A stretch of 64,000 nt of DNA from Thermothielavioides terrestris NRRL 8126 (lineage: Eukaryota; Ascomycota; Sordariomycetes; Sordariales; Chaetomiaceae): contig NC_016458.1 in the NCBI RefSeq assembly GCF_000226115.1, positions 3,878,001-3,942,000 of the forward strand, given 5' to 3'. Within the stretch, counting starts at the first letter, position 1, and every line of letters begins with the position of its first letter. Below the pieces are notes generated by a model that worked only from the letters and a program-made list of their open reading frames with translations, ran no database searches and was not told where the DNA came from. Positions 36,411 through 47,800 of the stretch are shown piece by piece. The position numbers and the translations under genes are program-made.

Positions 36411-39009
36411 ATGCCGCACTCCGGGTGCAGATCTTCTGCGACGCGCCAGCGGGAGGGTAGTTTGTTTCGGCGGCTGTGCGCTGTGGTTCTGTTCTTTGCG
36501 CTCAGTATGCGAGGCATCAAAGCGAAGTCTTGGTCGCACATCCGCCCGGCTTGTACGGAGTGATCGGCTGGCTCGAGTTTGTTTCCTTCCTCGCCCAGTC
36601 GATGGGCGTCCTATCCATTCGAGCATCGGGAACGCAGATGCGCTCTCGAAGAGGGTGGACATTTTTTTTGTGTGGGCATGGGCTTGGCTTGCCGATTTCG
36701 GGTCGGCAGGGAAGAGAAGGGAAGGAAGGGTACTTGGGACAGGGCGGAATAGAGGAGTCATGGGCGGGGAAGGCATGCTTTTCACTCTGTTTCTTCTTCT
36801 TTTTCTCTTTTTCTATGATACCTCTTTCTGTTTTCTTTTTTCTTTTTTTTTTTTCTTTTTCCCTCTGCTGCTTCCTTCTATTTCCTTACCCTTCCTTCTA
36901 CCTCTCTATTCCCACCTTGACCCCTCTTCCTCGCCGACTCCTCGCCACAAGCCATCACCACACCCGCAACGGACATGACCGCAACGGACATGACACTGTG
37001 ATGTCAGATCCAATGAAGGATCGTTCCGCTACACACGACAGGCAGGCAACCGTCACCTCGCCTGCTAGCAAGCCTTGTTTTGAGACGGACTATGTGCATC
37101 GCAGTACCCTGGTACAGGGGGTGGAGAAGCATGGATATGAAGAAAGAGACAGTACATTCGGGCTTGGACTGCGTGACAGAGCGGTCGGGATTGTTTGGAT
37201 GTGAGCTTCTCACCAATGTTTCTTGGACCCTTCTTTTTTCCCTCGACATGGCCATCGATGTCCATCAGCCTCAACCTTCATCTCCTTTCCCGTCAGATTT
37301 TGGACTTCTCTTGTTAATGGCCATTCGGGTTCTCGCTTGGTGGAACTTCTGTCCTTGTGATGTGTTGGGGCGGGCTGTGTGGCTACTGGTGAGGCACATT
37401 ATATTGGTCAGGCACATATTGAGAAAGGGGGAAGGGGGAAACTATGCACTTTTTGTCGGTTTTCACGCTTGAGTGGCACCTCTGCACCTTTCTCTTCGTG
37501 CCTGTTGTTAACCCCTCCTCCAGTACCTTTTTTTTCCCCTTTTCCTTCTTTGACTTGCTCGAACCGGAGATCCCCCCTGGGCAGCATTGTCGGAGTTCTT
37601 TTTGGCCCCTGCTTTTCATCATCACGTTTTGGTGATTTTCAAGCTTCTTTTCGCTCTGCTCGCGTTCAGCACCCGCTGTTCGTTTTTTCCCACCTGGCTT
37701 ACATCCTTGCTGTGTGAGGGTCGAGCCTTTTCTTCCCCCTGTTCTCTCCCTTGTGTTGTGGGGTTGTTAGTTGGGTTCCCGGTTGGTTGGGCTCGGTCCA
37801 GTCTGCTCAAGTTTGGTGGTCCTGGTCTGGTCTGGTCTCTGCTTTTGAATTCTCGACCCGCTTCTGACTCGGTTCCCAATGTCTTGTACTGTTCTCTCTG
37901 CATGGATATGGGGCGGGCTGGGATGCGTCTGGGACTGGGTTTCTGGGTTCGGGGGATATCGAATCATTCATTGGCAAGCGGGATTCCAGATGAGAACACG
38001 TGAGGCGAGTAAGGCACCTTGGATAATATACACGTGGTCTTCCTGCTTTGTGCGTTTTGGCACTCCTGATTGGGCTTTTGCTATACCCCTAGCCCTCGGA
38101 TGGTTCCTTTGCTTCGGGAATAGGGGGTACACTCAGAGGCAGAATGTTTGCTTGAGTCGTCGAAACTCCCGGAGGTAAGACAAACAAGAATTGCTACACA
38201 TTACATAACTCTCAAGCATGTGATACCGGATCCCCTCACACGTGGCCTGGGCTTGTTTCCTTGCTGCCAGCCAACTTTTGCCACCGATATCAACCTAGTT
38301 GCTTTCCGGATCTCTGTGCGACGTGACAGGTAAAACCGGCGTTCTCCAACAGGGACTTTCGAAGGTTAGGTTATCAGCCGCCGCCACCGTCGCAGCTGAG
38401 TTGACGGCTCAGATTCCGGACTGCCTGCTCGGCCTTTCACAAACGGAAGGGCGTTCAAGCGGCCGCCCGTATGTACCCATCCATCCATCCCTGATCGACG
38501 CCGTCGTTGTCAGGGGAGGGGGAGAGAGGGCTAGCCCCGTCACTTGACCGGAGGCCGGGCATGGCAAGGCTGACCAACCGACTTGCAATGATGCGACCGT
38601 ACGAAGTCGCTGGGCGCATACTATGTGGTAAGGGGGGTCGCAAAGCGGCCGAAATACGACCGGCCTTGTTTCTGATGGCTTGCTTTCACGGTGTGAAATG
38701 CTTTCTGGACACAAACTTCTTGAGGAACGAAAAGGCTGGATAGAGGCACACCGTTTCTTTTGACCCTTCGGGTTGGCGGCGAAACGGACGGAGATATTGC
38801 ACCGTTAATGTTCGAGTTTCGGGCTGTAGAGAGACCCGATATGACTGACTACCATGGTTGATGTTTTGGACTTATCTTCACGTAACATGCGCTCACGCGA
38901 CTCAGATGGATGCCTGTTCTATTTACGTGTGCAACAAGCACATCTCATTCACTCTCAGCTCGCGCTGAACACAAGACCAACGCACGCGTCCCGTCCCCAC
39001 CCCAACGCT
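36411..39009. other. Long convergent 3' interval, strongly T-rich and A-poor on the plus strand in its left part
   Basis: Between the converging RSC7-like and DPB4-like stops lie 2.6 kb without a supported gene. From about 36,470 to 38,100 the plus strand is visibly poor in A and rich in T and G, with a polypyrimidine tract at 36,780-36,900. This fits a very long 3' untranslated region or a non-coding transcript in the plus direction. A 68-codon frame starting near 37,001 after the tract lacks codon bias and is not called. Confidence 0.5.
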
Positions 39010-39099
39010 CTAGTCGCTATCGTCGTCTAACGCCTCGTCCTCGTCCTCCCTCGCCGTCCGCTCCTCCAGCTCATCTCTTTCCTCAGCCTCGTCATCCTG

Positions 39100-39132
<33 letters not shown>

Positions 39133-40321
39133 CTCCTCCACCTCCTCCTCTTCTTCCTCCTCTTCCTCCTCATCAGGAACAGTCTCCGCATCCGACACCT
39201 CCCCCTCCCCTTCCCCTTCCTCATCCACCTCCATCCTCGACCCGGCAGAAGAAGCAGGATCCAGCCGCGCCTTCTTCGCCACCCTCCCCTGCCCGGCACC
39301 GGCACGGCCCGGCGCCGAGGGCGGGTGATGCGCCCTCCCGTCTGTACCGTCGCCGGCATTCGTCGAGGCTATGCTCATCATGGATACATCGGCGCCTCCG
39401 GCTGCTGCTGCTGCTGCTGATGATGATGATGATGAGCCGGCGGCAGCACCGCCGGTGGCGGCGTCTGGGTCGTCTTGGCTTGGGCCGCTGCCGCCGGCGG
39501 CAGCGGCCTTCTTGGCGGCGGCGACTTTCTTGCGGTAGGTGGAGCGCTTGGTGGTTTGGACTTCGTTAAATTCTGCGGGAGGTTAGCTTAGTTTGGTTGT
39601 TTTGTCATTGCCATGGCGTGGGCTGGGTGAGGGGGGAAGAGGGGAAGGGAGGGGGGGGGGGGGGGGGGCGTACTCGCAAACTCAGCCTCGAGCTTCTCGC
39701 GCATGAAGCCGTACTCGATCTCGTCGAGGGCTTTGAAGACGTCGGCGGGCATGATGGTCTTTTTGTTGGAGGCGACGGTGAATTCGTTGGCACTGCAGCA
39801 CTCCGCTTAGAGCTCGATGAACTATATAGATAGACCAAGAGAGAAGGCGGACATACGCATTCGCTAGGTGGTTGATGAACACGGTGGCGCTCTTGGTCAG
39901 CGCCAGGATAGCGTTGGCCTGGATCTGCGTATTGGGTGGCAGGACGCCCTTGGCCAGGCGCGTGATGATGGATTTAGGCAGCGTGAGGTCCTGTCCGGCA
40001 TCCATGGGCCTTTGTCAGCCGTCGTGCCATAGATGGATGGTAGAAGGAAGCAGTGGCCGGAAGGGGCGTATAGGTATATACCTCGATAGTCAGCGCATCC
40101 CGCTCCCGCTCCCGCTCTCTCTCCCTCTCCTTATCCTTCTCCTTCTTATCGGCGGATGGCTGTTGCGGGTTGGTTGTCGAACCTGAAGCAGAGGGTTCGG
40201 TGGGCGGTGGTGGCGCCGCCGGGGCGGGTGACTCTGTCGTCATGGTGCTGTCCTCGTCGGCGAGCACGAATCTCGCGGCAGATACATCGCTCCGGCGGAC
40301 GTCGCTCTTGCGCGATGGCAT
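39010..40321 (-). CDS. DPB4: DNA polymerase epsilon subunit DPB4-like, histone-fold protein
   Basis: Predicted exons are 40321-40082, 39990-39857, 39792-39674 and 39572-39010, giving 351 residues. The first 80 residues are disordered with an Arg/Glu alternating run. The histone fold of the NF-YB/POLE3 type occupies about residues 81-165 (LPKSIITRLAKGVLP, then a NAILALTKSATVFINHLA helix and KKTIMPADVFKALDEIEYG). The C-terminus has Ala and Ser runs coded by CTG/ATG repeats and ends in a very long Glu/Asp tail. Dpb4 pairs with Dpb3 in polymerase epsilon and, in yeast, also serves the ISW2/CHRAC remodeller, so it works at replication forks and in nucleosome handling. Intron 3 contains an uninterrupted poly-G run (about 39,649-39,668). 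The histone-fold splice joins keep the family spacing. The tail is longer than in yeast Dpb4 (196 residues in total). Confidence 0.85.
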
Positions 40322-42280
40322 GATCGCGCGGTTGGTCGGGAGTTGGGCCGGGGATCGGCTCTGGGTGGGGTGCCGGCCGGGTTGTCGATAAATGCACGCA
40401 GGGAAATATCACGGAGTCGTGTGGTTCGTTGGAGATCACCAGCGAGTACGGAGGCAGTCGTTTTGCTTTCCGTTTCCTTTCCTTTCCGTTTCGGGGCAGT
40501 GCTGTTCAATTGCCAAATGCCATGGCTGTTGGGACAAGTTGAGGAGAGGTGCAAACTATTAGGTACCCTCGGTTCGAAGTGGTCCTGGCTTGCAGGGGAC
40601 AGTAAGAACTGTGCTTGGCGCGTCGCCGGCACGTCGCGTTCTATTTGACGCGTTCGTCCAACCCTTAATTGCCTTAATGCGTTCCGAGTTACTCCCAACT
40701 ACTCCCAGAGTTAATCACGAAGTTACTCGCAAAGTAACTCTTCGTCTTCGACAACGCAAACAACTTCTCGGGAAGGCGCTGGAAGTCTTTTCGGCCTCCT
40801 CCTTGCATTGTGTTCCGGCCCTGCACCGCTGCAATGTGCACCACTTGCCAAAATCAGGGTTTGGGGGTTGGGGCTGGGGTTATGTATAATTTGACGACCG
40901 TGCTAACAGACCTGTCACTCTCCGTCCTGCTGCTTTCCATCCAGGTCGCCAATACACACAACAAGAATCTCTAGGCTGGTCCTCTCCCACTGGCAATCCC
41001 GCTCCTAGGGGAGGAGCGTCTCTATATGCGCTATATAAGGTAGAATGATCGCAGTCATTCTAGCGCCAGTGGTGGTGGTACTTGCAGCTCTCAAGGTGCC
41101 AGTGCAAGCTGTCCTTGTGCTCCAAGCTGGATCTCGTCCCCTTTTTAGTGCACTGCAGAAAAAAAAAAGCATAAGAAAAAGAAAAAGAAAAAAAAAAGAA
41201 GAAAAAGAAAAAAAGAAGAAAAAAAAGAAGAAAAAGAAAAAAGGAAGAAAAAGAAAAAAAGAAGAAAAAGAAAAAAAGAAGAAAAAAAGAAGAAAAAGAA
41301 AAAAAAAGAAGAAGAAAAAAGACAAAGAAAAAAAGAAGAAGAAAAAAAGAAGAAGAAAAAAGATAAAGGAAAAAAAGGAAAAAGATGTTAGTCTAGGATG
41401 CTTACCCTTGTGTAAAGTTCACTTCTTTCTAGGTTTGCAAGAGATACCTTAGGTATGTAGGCAGCGAAGCGATGTAGGTGCAGCTAACTATATAGTAGGT
41501 AGGTACCTACTCTCATATACGTTTCGCTTTGATCCTGGCCCGCAAGCGATCTGCTGCAGGATGGCAATATGGTTGTGGAAAGAAACTCGCCGGCAACAGC
41601 TAAGAAAAGAGGTTCAAAAGTTGGCTCAGCCTGCAAAGCGGGCTGCCAACCCTCTAGTTTTCGAGGTGTATATACATGGGGAGACATTGAGTCACCTCGC
41701 AAGAGGGTCCACAGTGTTGACGAGGCGATGAGATAGCCAGTAGGCGGCATGCGTGGGTTCCGCCTCGCTGGCTACGGTGACTGGATCACATGTTGACAGA
41801 AACAGGAACGGAACGGAAGTGAGGTTATCTCGTTAAATTGAGTGTGAGGGCCAACTTCATCGTCACCCAGAGAAAGAATCCATCGAGTGAGGTCGGACAG
41901 GCCAGGGCAACAACCTGTGAGCCATTTCGGCCCTTGCACTGATATGATACAAACAAACAGAATCTCCTGCCTCAGCAGTGCGACTCGGGGTATATCCATC
42001 GTCTTTCATCAATCATCAGCAAACCCAACCATCACCCCCAAAATGGCGAAGCGAGCACTTCATGTGATGCTCAACCTTCCTCAACCTGCTCGCTTATAGA
42101 CTCATATGCGATGGAGAAAGAAAAAGGTATTGTAGAGCAAGAAAGGCGCAAGCTGGCTCAGCCCACCAGGGCCGGCGAAAGGTTTGATCAAGGAAAAGCC
42201 GGGATCATATAGCGATGCGGAACCAGAAGAGCGAAGAACAAAAAAAAGGGGGGTGAGCTTTCTCTCCTTAGAACCCCCAT
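40322..42280. other. Intergenic interval with DPB4 promoter and a long purine tract
   Basis: No gene is supported. The right-hand part must include the 3' region of the membrane-protein gene. Near 40,685-40,740 several GAGTTACT-like boxes are repeated upstream of the DPB4-like start. The purine tract is listed separately. Confidence 0.5.
41158..41386. repeat. 229-bp purine (GAA/AAAG-type) tract
   Basis: The plus strand from 41158 to 41386 is almost exclusively A and G (GAAGAAAAAGAAAAA-type units), with only four interruptions, a C and a T near 41,170 and single C and T bases near 41,322 and 41,363. Long polypurine/polypyrimidine mirror-like tracts can form triplex DNA and stall polymerases. 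A frame across it translates to Lys/Glu/Arg only and is not a gene. Confidence 0.85.
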
Positions 42281-43669
42281 CTACCCAATAGCCCGTCCAA
42301 TCTCCTCGTCCGCCGCAAATCTCGGCCTCGCAGGCGACAGCCCGCCAAAGAGCACCTCATCGCCAAACGACAACCGCGGTGGGATCGACGACGACGAGTA
42401 GACCCTCGAGTGACTGCTCCGGGCCCCGCCGTAGCTCCTCGAGTGACTGCCGTGCCGGACGTGGACGTAGACGTGTTGCTCGTGCGAATGCCGGGGCGAG
42501 AGCTCCGACTCGGATCCGGCGCGCGATCCCGCGCCCCCGCCACCGGCGCTGGAATGGTGATAATACTCCCCGAAGCTGCGGGTGCTGCTGCGCGAGCTCC
42601 GCGCCCGCGCGTGGTGGGCGCGCCGGCCGCCGCCGCCCATCGCCGAGTTGGGTGGGAGCTTGGACAGGCGCGAGGGCGTGCGTTTCGGGCTGGGCAGGAA
42701 GGGCTCGTCGCCCGGCACGGACTCGTCCGTCAGGCCCGCGCGGGCGTTGGGGGCTCGCGCTAGGATGGGCGCCTGTGGGAGGGCCTTGTCGAAGCTTGAC
42801 TTGCCCCCGTAACCCGGATGGTTCTGGGCGAAGGAGCGACGGGAATCGGCGTCGGTGGAGCGGCGGGCGCCGTGGTCGTTACGGGGCCTGTCGTAGACGA
42901 TCACGCTCGGCGGCTTCTTGATGGAGCTTGCTGAGGCGTGCTTGGCGTGCGACGACGGGGCACCGGCTTCCTTGTTAAGGGCAGCTTCCGCCTCGGCGTC
43001 AGTATCTGCGCCCTGGAAACCGGCCTTCTCGCCTCTGGGTCCCTTCCACCTCTCGATCTCGTCGTCGTCGATGGGCGAAACACCTCGCGAAAGGAAGGGC
43101 AGGCGGCGCCGCCGGAATCTCCAGCAAAGAACTACGGCGCCCGCAAGCAGTACCAGTCCCACCGCCGAGAGCACGGTGCTCAGGGTGATGACGAGCGTCC
43201 TGTGGTTCCCGACTCCGGAGTCACCATCGTTCGGGGACCCGCCGGCGGGGTTGGAAATATCGGTCGTCGTGGTCTGGGCTCCTGCTGACGTGGCGATATC
43301 CGAGGGCATAGTAGCCGTCACCGGGACCTCGCTGGACAGAGACTGGGTGCCGGAGGTTGTGTTGAGGAGCCCAGGACGACTAGTCACCGATGGCCCTTCC
43401 GACCCGGCAGGTGTAGTCGAACTGACCGGAGGTTGGCTGGCAAGCCCTGACGTCGAGACGGTTAGTGTGGTCGTGGTTGTTGTGGTTCTCGTGCCGCTCG
43501 GAAAGAACCAAGGCGGGCCTCTCCACTGCCTGGGTCCGACCATGAGCTCGGATCGGCCTCCCAAGTCTTGGTCGAGGCCATAGGCACCAGCCGGCATCAC
43601 CATCAGAGCTTCAGCCAGGCATGCAATGAATGGCGCGCGCAGTAGCGACAACAGGATTGGCCGGGTCAT
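42281..43669 (-). CDS. Single-pass membrane protein with Ser/Thr-rich ectodomain (Mid2/WSC-like architecture)
   Basis: One uninterrupted frame of 462 codons. The first 30 residues look like a signal peptide (hydrophobic LLSLLRAPFIACLAEALMV, then AGAYG). Residues 31-155 are rich in Thr, Ser and Pro and suit heavy O-glycosylation. A transmembrane segment spans about residues 158-182 (LVITLSTVLSAVGLVLLAGA plus following residues), followed by the Arg-rich stop-transfer WRFRRRR. The cytoplasmic tail of 280 residues is Ser/Arg/Gly-rich. No Cys-rich WSC module or catalytic motif is visible. This architecture is shared by fungal cell-wall stress sensors, but it is also common in unrelated fungal surface proteins, so the sensor role is only a suggestion. 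GC-rich codon use matches the neighbouring real genes. Confidence 0.7.
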   Translation of the reverse strand: MTRPILLSLLRAPFIACLAEALMVMPAGAYGLDQDLGGRSELMVGPRQWRGPPWFFPSGTRTTTTTTTLTVSTSGLASQPPVSSTTPAGSEGPSVTSRPGLLNTTSGTQSLSSEVPVTATMPSDIATSAGAQTTTTDISNPAGGSPNDGDSGVGNHRTLVITLSTVLSAVGLVLLAGAVVLCWRFRRRRLPFLSRGVSPIDDDEIERWKGPRGEKAGFQGADTDAEAEAALNKEAGAPSSHAKHASASSIKKPPSVIVYDRPRNDHGARRSTDADSRRSFAQNHPGYGGKSSFDKALPQAPILARAPNARAGLTDESVPGDEPFLPSPKRTPSRLSKLPPNSAMGGGGRRAHHARARSSRSSTRSFGEYYHHSSAGGGGAGSRAGSESELSPRHSHEQHVYVHVRHGSHSRSYGGARSSHSRVYSSSSIPPRLSFGDEVLFGGLSPARPRFAADEEIGRAIG

Positions 43670-44306
43670 GGCACCATTCCCGTGGAGACTGACTGGCCAG
43701 AGAGGAGGCCGGATAAGGGGAGGGGAAAAGAAAGCATGCTGAAGCTAGATAGCCATCAGGCAGCCCTCGGCTTTGGAGACGCTCTGCGAAGACCCAAGAG
43801 CGAGGCCGGGTGAAGGAAGACAGGAGGCGGGGTGAGGAGGTGCTGGAAACACAAGAATCGACGAGTGGGGAGACCAACTTTTGAAGAGCAACTCAGACTG
43901 AGAGACCGAGCAGCCCGAGTTGCTGGACGGGCGGCATCCAGTCCGGGGCACACAATGGCCTGGCTGGGCTTGCGGCAAGACCGGTGCAAGGGCGGCAGTG
44001 AGGGACAAAGAAAAAAAAGAGAAGGCCGACGGAGAGGACGGACGTCTCGCGTCGAAGAATCAAAACTGCAAGAAAGCCGAACCCGCTCGAAGATGGGGGG
44101 TCACGGTTCACCACGGGACGGTGCGGTGGCTGTCCTGCCGAGCCATCTCAAAATAGGTAGGCAGGGTATCCCCAAAGCTTCAACAGCAGGTGGGATATCA
44201 TGAAGAAAAAAATGGGGTGAGTCGGCAGATATACCCCCGTGTGCTCGAGCCCACGCAGTCGTCATTGCCCACATTCACCCGCATCGAACTGTCGGGCGTG
44301 GGGCCA

Positions 44307-44340
44307 CCCATTCCCATTCCCATTCCACTCCCACTCCCAT
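44307..44340. repeat. CCCATT/CCCACT hexanucleotide repeat
   Basis: About five to six pyrimidine-rich hexamer units follow one another in non-coding DNA, with a switch from the ATT to the ACT form halfway. Confidence 0.7.
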
Positions 44341-44785
44341 GCTGCAAACCTTGCATGGCCCATGGCTGTCAATGGCTGGTGTGTTAGTGTGCGAACTACA
44401 CGCGCACTACACTAGTGGAAGGACATGCATGATGTGTAGGCACAAAGACGTGCATCAGGGATCCGCGGGCTGAGCAACCACTGCATGCTGCGTATGTACT
44501 CTGTCGAGCGTTACCTACCTTGATTATTGCGTTCCTGTTGAGGATAGGCTTAGCCGTAGGCAATGTGCTGGCAGCGGCCGCTGCCAACGGGTTGGGTATC
44601 TCGCCGGCTTCCCGCCTGTCGAACGGATTTCTGAAACGCTCGTTGTCCTGTCAGAATCGTGTTTATCGCCGGGGATTGGGTGAACGCTGCGGAAGTGCTT
44701 GCAGATGTGGGTGGGTGCTTTGGTGCTCGGGTTGGTCAAAAAGGGCAATTGAGTGAGTTACACGGCTCGGCGACCGGGCGCCGAC

Positions 44786-44817
44786 AGGGGCAGGGGCAGG
44801 GGCAGGGGCAGGGGCAG
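44786..44817. repeat. AGGGGC hexanucleotide repeat
   Basis: Five perfect units plus a partial one lie in non-coding DNA. The G-rich strand could form a quadruplex. Confidence 0.85.
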
Positions 44818-47800
44818 TAACGTTCTTTATCCGCAACTGTTTTGCCTGTCTCTTGAGCTCGAGGTACGGAGGTATACATAGTGTACCTGCCGCCAAGGGC
44901 AAATGGTGACATCCAGCGTGGCATGGCTCGCACATGGATTGCTGCGTGCCTGAGCACCTTCAATTGGACAGAAGCAGAGAGGGGAGCATCAGGCCCACCG
45001 ATGGAGTGAACTGGCAGATAGGGAACAGATTGCAGGTCTGGAGAGCCTCCGGAATCGTCGGGCGGATACTTGCAGCCCGCAGCGATCGATGAGATCGATG
45101 AATGTCTCGGGGGCCGGCGCAACGAGCACTCCGCTCAGGTGAGATCGGCATGCCTGGAGAATTTCAATCTAGTGTATCACAGACCAAAAAGGCTGCGACA
45201 AGGCCTGGCTTCGCGACGCGGAGTTTCAAGCACCAAATTCCTCGCAGTGAAAAAAGCTCGGCAACAGCGAGTGGAACAATGCGAGTGTAGCGTGGAAGCG
45301 GTGAGCGAGCCTCCAGTCAGAGACGAGATGGATGGAGTTCTGTTTCCTGTTCCTGAAACTTTGAGCCGGGAAGTGCTCGTGCCTGGAATTGTCCGTGATT
45401 AGTGTACACTATATGACGGATACTGCGGGACGGTGGGTCCATGACTCCATTTGCTCGTGCACGGACGCCTCCGAAAGCGGGGAAGTCGATCCCCTTTCCC
45501 AAAACAGATGACATTGCCGACAGGCTTGCCAGGACCTGGAGCGCACCAACTCCACCAAGGCACATTCTCACGCTCCACACTCCGACTCGACCGAACATCT
45601 TCGCAATGGATTCCTGCATGCTCCGACTGGGCAGCCATCCATCTTTTCGTGTTTGTCGAAGATACCACTGGGCGATACACCACCACGTCTAAACGAGACC
45701 CCGCCTTCCCCGATGATATTCGGTTGCGTACCGCGGAGAGTCATGGTTCCGCTGCAACCGCCATGATGCAATGACCGCATTTCCATCTCTCTCTCGTGTA
45801 TCCCGCCTGTGGAAGAGAAAACAGTCCGTGCGCTGCAGAAGGGGCCTGCTTGACCTTTTCTCACTGTTCACTCCACTCATTACACAGTACTTCGTCCGCA
45901 AGAACACACGCGAAGCTGCCTGCGCTTAAACAGCCACAATCTCGCAGGAGAGCAAGCTGCAGGGCGGCAGGGCGCGCCAGTCAGCTTGCGAGCTTGTCTC
46001 TGTTACCTGTCCAGGCACGCAGAAGCGCTGCTGTACGGAACTACTGCAGCCCAGAGATGCAATGCTTCCCAAAGCAGCGCCGAATCACCCAGCCCTCCTT
46101 TTCTTGGCATCGAGCAGGCTGCGGGAAAAAACATTCTTATTGATCCCGAGTTATTTTAAGGTGAACGTTGACTGAGCCCGGCCTGGTCAGACTCATCGTC
46201 CTTGCATTGACTACCTCGTCCTGCTCTCAACGGGACTCCCTGCTGCTGCTGGCATGAAAGAGAGCCATAAAACATCGGCAACATAAGCTTGTCTCGAGAC
46301 ACTTGTGTAATTCTGCCTATCCCAGCAGCCGCGGCACTCTCGTGTCTAAGCCCGCTCGCGGAAACTGGGAACTCGGAACGGGGCTTGAGACGGCCATGTG
46401 GATGGTACCCAGCCTGGCTCAGAAATATGGAACCCTCCACAGCCCGTCCGCCCAACAGATACCTGTATTCCGTACCTAAAACGCTCACGCAGCAGAATTT
46501 GCTTCCTTCCGAAGCTGAATGGAACGCCTTCCAGACCGCCGAATAGGTGCCAATCCCTTCGCGCACGCCGACGGGCCGCCCCTTTTTCTGCCGAGCCACT
46601 CACGCCCGCCTCCCCCATCCCAACCCCGAAAAAGGAGTGGGCCGCAGCCGTTCCTCCGCGACGTGGCCAGGAATGTACGGCCCAACGAATCGAGCCTCCA
46701 AACCAATCAAGGGACGCAGACGCGCGACATCTGTTTCTCAGCCCCGGGTAGTGTAGGGCTTGCCATGTGCATGCATGGACGACCTTCCCTGGGATCCAGG
46801 CACCTCCGCCCCATCACTGGTTCACCAGGCGGGGTCGTTCCCCATGCTGACGCATTCGGAGCTCTGTTTATCCTCGACTTGATTCGTCGGGACCATGGGC
46901 ACGGGCTGAAACTTCGGGCATTTGGCTCAGCATCATGTTGTGGGTGTGTAAGAGTGTGTGTGTACGACAGACTGCAGAACGCAGCCCGACAAAGGGATGC
47001 GCATATGCGTCTTGGGCAGGTATGGATGGTACAGACACGGATCTGTCGTACACTACTGGCTGATTCACAGCCTCGAAGCGCATCACCGTCATGGCCTGGC
47101 TGGGCGTTGTTTTGTCGATTGGGTCTCGTTAGCCGATCATTCCCACGTCCCGTTTACTTGAGACGGCTCGGGACCGACAAGCTCGCTCAGCCTTGCGATC
47201 TCACCTCGACCCGTTCATGCGAGGCCCGGGCCACGGCAGTTGCCCCGACCAGGTCGTTGGAATTCTTTCGTTGTCCTACACAAGTACGTGCAATCCCGCA
47301 GACCGGCCCACGGACCTGATTGCCGACCAAGCCTCCTTCAGCCCATCCCACCACTCTGGAATATCCTTATCGAGTCCCTTTGGCATTGGAGATCAGGGTC
47401 ACGCACGCACACACTCCGACACATGTGTCAAGAAGAGATATCGCGGGTTTGCTCACGCCGTCCCGGATATAGGAGCAGTCTTATGCTTTTTCTAACGTTA
47501 TCAGCACAACTGCCGAGCCTTCCCTTCAACATGGCGCCGGCATTGCCTCGCAAAATAGGGAGGCTCCCGGGATCAAGTCCTGATATCACGCAGGAGATAA
47601 CAAACCCTCTCGCCGTCCCGGGCCTCTCGCGGGACGTCACATGATCGTGAACCGGCGCCGGGACAATCCACGGCCCTGCATCTCGAAAAGGTCCTATGTG
47701 CTAGGAAGGGCCATGCTAACCCCAACAGCGGGTATATGGGTATGTACAGCGGCACAGGTCTCTAGCCGACGACGATGTGCAACCACACCTGCTGCTTCAC

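Noticed and set aside
35526..36785. 419-codon minus-strand frame opposite the RSC7-like gene
   Set aside because: Arg/Ala-rich translation of the complement of the Gln/Pro-rich tail, with no family resemblance.
37001..37204. 68-codon frame after the polypyrimidine tract
   Set aside because: No third-position bias and no family resemblance; it more likely lies in untranslated RNA.
41045..41452. Lys-rich 135-codon frame across the purine tract
   Set aside because: It is only the translation of GAA/AAA repeats.
46519..47319. 266-codon frame on the plus strand
   Set aside because: It lacks third-position bias, plausible domains and supporting splice structure.
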